From positions 1 to 10,880 of the forward strand of contig JAIFMR010000163.1 in NCBI GenBank assembly GCA_020048255.1: a stretch of 10,880 nucleotides of DNA, in the 5' to 3' direction. Positions 5,206 to 10,880 of the stretch are shown piece after piece. A model generated the notes under the pieces. It worked only from the letters and a program-made list of their open reading frames with translations, was not told the DNA's origin and did no database searches. How positions within the stretch are numbered: position 1 is the stretch's first letter; each line of letters begins with the position of its first letter. A program made the translations under genes and the position numbers. This DNA is from Rhodoferax sp. (GTDB lineage Bacteria; Pseudomonadota; Gammaproteobacteria; Burkholderiales; Burkholderiaceae_C).

Positions 5206-6192
5206 ATGCAATTGATCATCACCGATGCCTGGTTGGCCAAGTCTCGGACGCTCAACCTGAGTGGTCTGCAATTGGTTGCCGCCTTTGTTCTCAGTGCCTT
5301 TGTACTGATGTTGCTTACCTTGGGCTTGTACCACTGGGTTTTTCTCAAAGGAGCGCGTGAGGGCTGGCCCATTATCGGGTCCTTGGTCAAGTTGGTGGTC
5401 AAAGATGATTTTGACCAGCGTGATCGCATGCTCCGGGAAAACCTGGATGTCATGGCCCGTCGGTTGGGCGACATGCAGGCCAAGCTGACCCAGCTTGAAT
5501 CTTTGGGTGAAAGGGTGTCTGGTTTGGCGGGTGTCGCAGCGCCCGCTGTCAAGATGCCTTCGGGGTCGGGGGGCGCATTGATTGGCTCACGCGCACTTTC
5601 CTTGGAGGATGTGCAGTCCGTCATGGCAGATATTGAGCGCTTGCAAGTGCAGCGCACTGAATCTCTGACGGGGTTGGAGTCTGTGTTGTTCGATCTGAAG
5701 ATGAAGCGCATCTTGATTCCCACGCAAAAGCCGGTCATCCAAAGCGATGTGGGCTCTGCCTTTGGCTGGCGGATTGATCCGATGTCCGGGCGATCGGCGC
5801 TGCATACCGGGCTGGATTTTCCTGCTCTGCCGGGCACGCCAGTGCTTGCTGCAGCTGGTGGTGTGGTGGTGGTGCAGGAATTTCATCCGGAATACGGGCA
5901 CATGATTGAAATTGACCATGGAAATCAGCTCATCACCCGGTACGCACATTCGTCCAAGGTGTTGGTCAAGATGGGGGATTTGGTCAAGCGCGGGCAAAAA
6001 ATTGCCGAGGTGGGGACCAGCGGTCGATCCACCGGACCACATTTGCATTTTGAAGTCTGGGTGCGGGGCGTTGTGCAAGATCCACAAAAATTTCTGCTTG
6101 CCGGGCAAAACATCGCTGCACCACAAGTTGCGGCACTGGGACCCAACCCTGCAAAAAAACCAGACACATCACCCACACGGCCAAGCCAGTGA
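5206..6192 (+). CDS. Membrane-anchored M23-family metallopeptidase
   Basis: The 328-residue protein has one membrane segment at about residues 22-46 and then a likely periplasmic region. Probable coiled coils cover about 66-105 and 134-165. The LytM/M23 domain spans about 178-300. Its zinc ligands are H200 and D204 in HTGLDF and H281 in HLHFE (279-283); H248 in YAH and H279 are the expected catalytic histidines, so it should be active rather than a degenerate EnvC/NlpD-type activator. Such enzymes cut peptide cross-links in peptidoglycan. A Pro/Thr-rich tail follows from about 305. GGAG (5196-5199) six bases before the ATG at 5206 favours that start; an in-frame ATG at 5194 has no such signal. 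secA lies 172 bp downstream with its own probable promoter. Confidence 0.93.
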   Translation: MQLIITDAWLAKSRTLNLSGLQLVAAFVLSAFVLMLLTLGLYHWVFLKGAREGWPIIGSLVKLVVKDDFDQRDRMLRENLDVMARRLGDMQAKLTQLESLGERVSGLAGVAAPAVKMPSGSGGALIGSRALSLEDVQSVMADIERLQVQRTESLTGLESVLFDLKMKRILIPTQKPVIQSDVGSAFGWRIDPMSGRSALHTGLDFPALPGTPVLAAAGGVVVVQEFHPEYGHMIEIDHGNQLITRYAHSSKVLVKMGDLVKRGQKIAEVGTSGRSTGPHLHFEVWVRGVVQDPQKFLLAGQNIAAPQVAALGPNPAKKPDTSPTRPSQ

Positions 6193-6196
6193 GCTT

Positions 6197-6226
6197 TTGA
6201 TCCGACAAACGGTGCAAAGGTAAAAT
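6197..6226 (+). promoter_or_regulatory. Probable secA promoter
   Basis: TTGATC (6197-6202, four of six) and TAAAAT (6221-6226, five of six) are spaced by 18 bp just after the M23 stop codon. Transcription would start near 6233, leaving a leader of about 130 nt before secA. It is the best sigma70-like match I see in this gap. Confidence 0.5.
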
Positions 6227-6322
6227 AGCCGGTTAAAGTGCTTCCAAGGGAAAACCCGACCTGCGCTTGTGTTCCCGTCGCTTATCCCCATTTCAGTTAG
6301 AACGTAAAAAAAGGACTGCGTA

Positions 6323-6360
6323 GCAGGTTGGCCGTGATCGGCTCACACTGCACGCCCTGC
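6323..6360 (+). promoter_or_regulatory. Foldable secA leader beside the start codon
   Basis: GCAGG (6323-6327) can pair with CCTGC (6356-6360), ending four bases before the secA ATG. Inside it GCCG (6331-6334) and CGGC (6339-6342) form a small hairpin with loop TGAT. The region where a ribosome-binding site should lie, about 6350-6360, has no purine-rich match and is in the outer stem. This could limit translation of secA, but the stems are short and were found by eye. No recognisable secM gene precedes secA. Confidence 0.3.
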
Positions 6361-6364
6361 ATTC

Positions 6365-9109
6365 ATGGCCACCAATTTCCTCACCAAAATTTTCGGCAGT
6401 CGCAATGACCGCCTGCTCAAAAAGTACCGTTACTCGGTCGCCAAAATCAATGCGCTGGAATCGGGTCTTGAGAAACTTTCTGACGATGCCCTGCGGGCCA
6501 AGACCGATGAGCTGAAGCAGCGGGTGAGCGCGGGTGAAACACTTGATGCCCTGTTGCCAGAAGCATTTGCGGTGGTGCGGGAGGGTTCCAAGCGCGTCAT
6601 GAAGATGCGCCATTTTGATGTGCAGTTGCTCGGTGGCATGTCCTTGCACCACGGCAAGATCTCTGAAATGGGCACCGGCGAGGGAAAGACCCTGACCGCC
6701 ACCTTGCCGGTTTATTTGAATGCATTGACGGGCAAAGGTGTCCATGTGGTCACTGTCAATGACTACTTGGCCAATCGGGATGCCCAGTGGATGGGCAAGC
6801 TGTATAACTTTCTGGGCTTGTCGGTCGGCATCAATTTGCCCAACATGCCGCGCGAAGAAAAGCAGGCCGCTTACCGCGCTGACATCACTTACGGAACCAA
6901 CAACGAGTACGGTTTTGACTACCTGCGCGACAACATGGTCTACGAGGCCGCAGACCGCGTGCAACGGGGCTTGAACTTCGCCATCGTCGATGAGGTTGAC
7001 TCCATCTTGATTGACGAGGCGCGTACCCCCTTGATCATCAGCGGCCAAGCGGAAGACCAGACGGATCTGTACCAAGGCATCAAACTGATTGTTCCGCAGC
7101 TGGAAAAGCAAGAGGGCGAGGCTGATCCGCACACGGGCGAGGGCATCACCAAGGTGGGCGACTTCACCATTGACGAGAAGAGCCACCAGGTGTTTCTGAC
7201 CGAACGCGGCCATGAAAACGCTGAGCGCATCCTGTTTGAGATGGGCTTGATCCCCGAAGGCGCCAGCCTGTATGACCCCGCCAACATCACGCTGATGCAC
7301 CACTTGTATGCGGCGTTGCGTGCCCAGCACCTGTATCACCGCGACCAGCATTACGTGGTTCAGGCCGGTGAAATCATCATCGTGGACGAATTCACCGGTC
7401 GTTTGATGACCGGGCGGCGCTGGAGCGAAGGTCTGCACCAGGCTGTGGAAGCCAAGGAAGGTGTGGCCATCCAGCCTGAAAACCAGACCATGGCGTCGAT
7501 CACGTTCCAGAACTACTTCAGGCTCTACGGCAAACTGGCCGGCATGACCGGCACGGCAGACACCGAAGCCTACGAGTTCCAGGAGATTTATGGCCTGGAA
7601 ACCGTGGTGATGCCGCCCAACCAGCCCAGCCGTCGTAACGATCAGCTCGATCGGGTTTACAAAACCACCCGCGAAAAGTACGTGGCGGCCATCGCCGACA
7701 TTCGTGAATGTTATGAACGTGGCCAACCCGTGCTGGTGGGCACCACATCCATTGAGAACTCGGAAATCATTGCGGATTTGCTGACCAAAGAAAAACTGCC
7801 ACACCAAGTGCTCAACGCCAAGCAGCACGCCCGTGAGGCGGACATCGTGGCCCAGGCAGGTCGCACCAAGATGATCACCATTGCCACCAACATGGCGGGT
7901 CGCGGTACTGACATTGTGCTGGGCGGCAACATCAGCAAGGTGATTGAAACCATTGAGGCCGACGAGTCCCTGGATGCCGCCCAAAAGCAGCAGCAAGTGG
8001 AGGCTGCGCGGGCTCAGTGGGTCAAAGACCACGAACTGGTGACCAGCTTGGGTGGTTTGCGCATCATTGCCACCGAGCGTCATGAGTCACGCCGGATTGA
8101 CAACCAGTTGCGCGGACGCTCGGGCCGCCAAGGCGACCCCGGCTCATCTCGCTTCTATTTGAGCCTGGATGACTCGCTGATGCGTATTTTTGCTGGGGAC
8201 CGGGTCAAGGCCATCATGGACCGGCTGAAGATGCCCGAAGGTGAAGCCATTGAGGCGGGCATCGTGACCCGCAGCATTGAAAGCGCCCAACGCAAGGTTG
8301 AGGCACGTAACTTTGACATGCGAAAGCAGTTGCTTGAATACGATGACGTGGCCAACGACCAGCGCAAGGTGATTTACCAGCAGCGCAACGAGATTTTGGA
8401 CGCCACCGACCTGTCGGCTCAGATTCAGTCCCTGCGTGAAGGCTGCTTCCAGGACATCGTGCGTCAATATGTGCCAGCCGAGTCGGTGGAAGAGCAATGG
8501 AGCCTGCCAGCCCTGGAGAAAGTGTTGGCGGATGAGTGGCAGATCAACCTGCCGTTGCAGCAGCAGGTCAGCGCCGCCTCGGCCATCACCGACCACGACA
8601 TTCTGGAAACCGTGCGTGTTCAGGCCAACCAGCATTTTGAAGGCAAGGTGGCTTTGGTGGGGCATGAGAACTTCACCCAGTTTGAACGCATGGTGCTGCT
8701 GCAAAGCATCGACACCAACTGGCGTGACCATTTGAGCTCACTGGATTACTTGCGCCAAGGTATCCATTTGCGTGGTTATGCCCAGAAGCAACCCAAGCAG
8801 GAATACAAGCGTGAAGCGTTTGAACTGTTTGGCCAGATGCTTGATTCGGTCAAAAACGAAGTCACCAAGGTGCTGATGAACGTGCGTGTTCAGTCCAACG
8901 ACGAAGTCGAGCGTGCTGCTGCCGAAATGGAAAGCCGTGCCGAGCGCATCACCAACGTGACGTACAGCGCGCCCACCGAAACCGGCGAGGTGCAGACCAC
9001 TGTGGATGTTGATACCGTTGCCAAAGCGGTGCCGCGGGTCGGTCGTAACGAACCCTGTCCCTGTGGCAGCGCCAAAAAATACAAGCAATGCCACGGCAGG
9101 TTGGCCTAA
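6365..9109 (+). CDS. secA: Preprotein translocase ATPase SecA
   Basis: SecA is the motor that drives unfolded preproteins through SecYEG across the inner membrane. The 914-residue product is complete and close to the 901 of E. coli. Walker A MGTGEGKT is at residues 102-109 and the DEVD box at 209-212, the same numbers as in E. coli. The preprotein-binding insert follows at about 225-370, then QTMASITFQNYFRLYGKLAG. The second motor domain holds NMAGRGTD (R513) and RGRSGRQGDPG (583-593), the arginine-finger region. The helical scaffold and wing domains fill about 610-840. After a variable linker the zinc finger binds metal through C898, C900, C909 and H910 (CPCGSAKKYKQCH), which also contacts SecB and lipid. 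The start at 6365 gives the conserved FLTKIFGSRNDR N-terminus, though no ribosome-binding site precedes it. Confidence 0.99.
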   Translation: MATNFLTKIFGSRNDRLLKKYRYSVAKINALESGLEKLSDDALRAKTDELKQRVSAGETLDALLPEAFAVVREGSKRVMKMRHFDVQLLGGMSLHHGKISEMGTGEGKTLTATLPVYLNALTGKGVHVVTVNDYLANRDAQWMGKLYNFLGLSVGINLPNMPREEKQAAYRADITYGTNNEYGFDYLRDNMVYEAADRVQRGLNFAIVDEVDSILIDEARTPLIISGQAEDQTDLYQGIKLIVPQLEKQEGEADPHTGEGITKVGDFTIDEKSHQVFLTERGHENAERILFEMGLIPEGASLYDPANITLMHHLYAALRAQHLYHRDQHYVVQAGEIIIVDEFTGRLMTGRRWSEGLHQAVEAKEGVAIQPENQTMASITFQNYFRLYGKLAGMTGTADTEAYEFQEIYGLETVVMPPNQPSRRNDQLDRVYKTTREKYVAAIADIRECYERGQPVLVGTTSIENSEIIADLLTKEKLPHQVLNAKQHAREADIVAQAGRTKMITIATNMAGRGTDIVLGGNISKVIETIEADESLDAAQKQQQVEAARAQWVKDHELVTSLGGLRIIATERHESRRIDNQLRGRSGRQGDPGSSRFYLSLDDSLMRIFAGDRVKAIMDRLKMPEGEAIEAGIVTRSIESAQRKVEARNFDMRKQLLEYDDVANDQRKVIYQQRNEILDATDLSAQIQSLREGCFQDIVRQYVPAESVEEQWSLPALEKVLADEWQINLPLQQQVSAASAITDHDILETVRVQANQHFEGKVALVGHENFTQFERMVLLQSIDTNWRDHLSSLDYLRQGIHLRGYAQKQPKQEYKREAFELFGQMLDSVKNEVTKVLMNVRVQSNDEVERAAAEMESRAERITNVTYSAPTETGEVQTTVDVDTVAKAVPRVGRNEPCPCGSAKKYKQCHGRLA

Positions 9110-9126
9110 AACCGCGCTGACTGGTT

Positions 9127-9153
9127 AAAAATCGGGCCTTGTGCCCGATTTTT
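9127..9153 (+). terminator. Rho-independent terminator after secA
   Basis: AAAAATCGGGC (9127-9137) pairs perfectly over 11 bp with GCCCGATTTTT (9143-9153) around loop CTTGT. The stem ends in a run of five T, and the complementary A-run on the other side makes it potentially bidirectional. It begins 17 bases after the secA stop and separates secA from argJ. Confidence 0.9.
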
Positions 9154-9197
9154 ACGTCTCCAGCCCCATTTTTGATTTGAATCCCTGAAAGAAGACC

Positions 9198-10427
9198 ATG
9201 CCTGTCCATCTGCCCGCTCCCAACCCTGCTGAACTTTTTCCCATTGCCGGTGTGCGCATCGGTGTGACCGAAGCGGGCATTCGCAAGGCCAACCGCAAGG
9301 ACTTGACGGTGGTTCTGATCGATGCGCAGGCGTCGGTGGCCGGCGTGTTCACACAAAACCGTTTTTGCGCCGCGCCGGTGCAGATGTGTCGTGACCACTT
9401 GGCGGGTGGCCAGGGTATTCGCGCTATGCTCATCAACACCGGTAACGCCAACGCGGGTACCGGTGCGGATGGCTTGGCGCGCGCTCAGCAAAGCTGTGCA
9501 GCCCTGGCGGGCAAGCTGGGCATTGACGCGCAACAGGTGTTGCCGTTTTCGACCGGAGTGATCATGGAAACCCTGCCGGTGGAGCGCATCGAAGCCGGCC
9601 TGGATGCAGCGATTGCCGATGCCAAGGCGGACAACTGGCTGCGTGCGGCCGAGGCCATCATGACCACTGACACCGCGCCCAAAGCCTTTGGTGCTCAAGT
9701 GATGATTGACGGCGCCCTGGTCAGCATCACCGGCATCAGCAAGGGCGCGGGCATGATCCGCCCCAACATGGCGACCATGCTGGGCTTCATGGCCACCGAT
9801 GCCTGTGTCAGTCAAGGCCTGATGAAACAGCTGGCCACGGAGCTGGCCGATGGCTCTTTCAACCGCGTCACGGTGGACGGCGACACCTCCACCAACGATT
9901 CGTTTGTGGTGATGGCCACCAACCGCGCCGCCCATGCACCGATTGACTCACTGGACAGCGCCGCCGGCCAGGCGCTGCGCACTGCCATGCTGGGTGTGGC
10001 ACAAAAACTGGCTCAAGCCATTGTGCGTGATGGGGAGGGTGCTACCAAATTCATATCAATTCGGGTGGAGGGGGGTCAAACCCAGGCCGAATGTCGGCAA
10101 GTGGCCTATGCGATTGCGCATTCGCCTTTGGTCAAAACCGCTTTCTTTGCCAGTGACCCCAACCTGGGTCGTATTCTGGCGGCAGTCGGTTACGCGGGTA
10201 TTGCCGACCTGGACCAGACCCGAATTGACCTGTACCTGGACGACGTGCTGGTGGCGTGCCAGGGCGGGCGCAATCCGAACTACCGGGAAGAAGACGGTCA
10301 GCGCGTCATGAAACAAAGCGAGATCACTGTGCGTGTGGTGCTGGGGCGTGGCACAGCGGCCGATACGGTCTGGACCTGTGATTTGAGCCACGACTACGTC
10401 ACGATCAACGCCGACTACCGCTCATGA
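9198..10427 (+). CDS. argJ: Glutamate N-acetyltransferase / ornithine acetyltransferase ArgJ
   Basis: ArgJ moves the acetyl group from N-acetylornithine to glutamate, recycling it in arginine biosynthesis; some members also use acetyl-CoA. The 409-residue precursor cuts itself before the nucleophile threonine: T193 in RPNMATMLGF, giving an alpha chain of 192 and a beta chain of 217 residues. The N-terminal part has INTGNANAGTG, the centre SKGAGMIRPNMA, the beta chain DGDTSTNDSF (227-236), and the C-terminus ends DYVTINADYRS as is usual for the family. Whether this one is mono- or bifunctional cannot be judged by eye. A weak purine-rich site (GAAAGAAG, 9187-9194) precedes the ATG. I see no clear promoter in the 44 bp after the secA terminator. 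The stop codon overlaps the next start (ATGA). Confidence 0.97.
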   Translation: MPVHLPAPNPAELFPIAGVRIGVTEAGIRKANRKDLTVVLIDAQASVAGVFTQNRFCAAPVQMCRDHLAGGQGIRAMLINTGNANAGTGADGLARAQQSCAALAGKLGIDAQQVLPFSTGVIMETLPVERIEAGLDAAIADAKADNWLRAAEAIMTTDTAPKAFGAQVMIDGALVSITGISKGAGMIRPNMATMLGFMATDACVSQGLMKQLATELADGSFNRVTVDGDTSTNDSFVVMATNRAAHAPIDSLDSAAGQALRTAMLGVAQKLAQAIVRDGEGATKFISIRVEGGQTQAECRQVAYAIAHSPLVKTAFFASDPNLGRILAAVGYAGIADLDQTRIDLYLDDVLVACQGGRNPNYREEDGQRVMKQSEITVRVVLGRGTAADTVWTCDLSHDYVTINADYRS

Positions 10428-10880
10428 GCGCCCCATTTGAACACTTGATCGAGCGTGCTGAGCAACTCATCACGCGGATTGAGGCGGCATTGCCGCAACC
10501 CCTGGCGCAGCCCGACTGGACCGCCTCGTGCGCATACCGCTATCGCAAGCGTAGCGCCGGGCGCAGCAGCCTGGAGCCCGTGCGCCATGTGGGCGCCATG
10601 AAACTCGAGGACTTGAAAGAAATCGAGCCGCAAAAAGAAAAAATCCAGCGCAACACGCTGCAGTTTGTCCGGGGCCAACTGGCCAACAACGTGTTGTTGA
10701 CCGGTGCGCGGGGTACCGGCAAGTCGTCGCTGATTCGGGCTTGTCTCAACGCTTACCAGCATCTGGGTTTGCGCCTGATCGAGGTCGATAAAGCCGATTT
10801 GACCGATCTGCCCGACATCGTGGACCTGGTCTCGGACCGGCCCGAAAAATTCATTGTGTTTTGTGACGACTTGAGCTTTG
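10424..10880 (+). CDS. DUF815-family P-loop ATPase, N-terminal part
   Basis: The frame opens at the ATG that overlaps the argJ stop by four bases and stays open to the window end, giving 152 residues of an incomplete protein. A helical N-terminus (about 1-25) leads to a basic stretch YRYRKRSAGRSS, then VGAMKLEDLKEIEPQKEKIQRNT, a stretch typical of DUF815 proteins. Walker A is GARGTGKS at residues 94-101, and a hydrophobic strand with two acids, FIVFCDDLSF (143-152), is the Walker B. The AAA-like ATP-binding role is clear, but the cellular task of this family is not known to me. Overlap with argJ implies co-transcription and translational coupling, without proving a link to arginine metabolism. 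Confidence 0.88.
   Translation, partial: MSAPFEHLIERAEQLITRIEAALPQPLAQPDWTASCAYRYRKRSAGRSSLEPVRHVGAMKLEDLKEIEPQKEKIQRNTLQFVRGQLANNVLLTGARGTGKSSLIRACLNAYQHLGLRLIEVDKADLTDLPDIVDLVSDRPEKFIVFCDDLSF

Noticed and set aside
5019..5837. Minus-strand frame of 272 codons over the M23 and DUF721 genes
   Set aside because: It overlaps conserved M23 coding sequence and half of the DUF721 gene in another frame, and has no recognisable domain.
6248..6280. Possible H-type pseudoknot in the secA leader: GGGAA (6248-6252) with TTCCC (6272-6276), and CGAC (6257-6260) with GTCG (6277-6280)
   Set aside because: Stems of four and five pairs are expected by chance, and the 11-base middle loop is unfavourable.
6238..6300. 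A 20-codon GTG-initiated frame in the secA leader, considered as a SecM-like arrest peptide
   Set aside because: It has no ribosome-binding site, no signal sequence and no recognisable arrest motif.
6293..8083. Long open frame (596 codons) antisense to secA
   Set aside because: It is low-complexity and family-less, and the sense strand is an unmistakable secA with conserved motifs throughout.
8949..9935. Open frame antisense to argJ and the secA end
   Set aside because: It crosses the secA terminator and opposes two well-supported genes; the composition is that of a shadow frame.
1..10880. Mobile element, CRISPR array, defence or biosynthetic cluster
   Set aside because: No transposase, integrase, spaced repeats, toxin-antitoxin or defence genes are seen; all coding space is taken by core genes.

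Overview
This window is a chromosomal housekeeping region, most likely from a betaproteobacterium of the Comamonadaceae type (Rhodoferax, Limnohabitans or Polaromonas relatives). The basis is the protein sequences and the gene order petABC-sspA-sspB, followed by DUF721-M23 peptidase-secA-argJ-DUF815 ATPase. The family assignment rests on remembered gene order and protein character, not on a search. Codon use is even, and I see no insertion sequence, integrase, CRISPR array, phage gene or transferred block.

Layout. Positions 1-684 hold the C-terminal two thirds of a PdxA-family dehydrogenase, cut by the window edge. A 144-bp gap with strong inverted repeats and a probable promoter leads into petA, petB and petC (829-3559), the three catalytic subunits of the cytochrome bc1 complex, tightly packed with a clear ribosome-binding site before each. 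After a 99-bp gap with two hairpins come sspA and sspB (3659-4683): an RNA-polymerase-associated stress protein and the ClpXP adaptor for SsrA-tagged proteins. A tRNA-Thr(UGU) with its own likely promoter and a strong terminator follows (4692-4856).

The only gene read from the minus strand is a 102-residue DUF721/DciA-like protein (4877-5185). It starts just 20 bp from the divergent start of a membrane-anchored M23 peptidase (5206-6192). secA, the preprotein translocase motor, follows with a promoter and a leader of about 130 nt, and ends in a perfect 11-bp terminator. argJ (arginine biosynthesis) overlaps by 4 bp the start of a DUF815 P-loop ATPase that runs off the end of the window.

How the genes work together: petABC forms one enzyme that passes electrons from quinol to cytochrome c. 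sspA-sspB is a conserved stress and proteolysis pair commonly found beside petABC in betaproteobacteria. SecA and the M23 peptidase both act at the cell envelope but need not be functionally linked.

I found no convincing undescribed system. The points that merit a second look are small: non-mitochondrial features of cytochrome b (PVWY in place of PEWY, 15-residue haem-ligand spacing), a KR twin-arginine-like motif in the Rieske protein, a cysteine in SspA that the E. coli protein lacks, an A-C mismatch in the tRNA T-stem, a palindrome over the petABC promoter, and a secA start with no ribosome-binding site inside a foldable leader.
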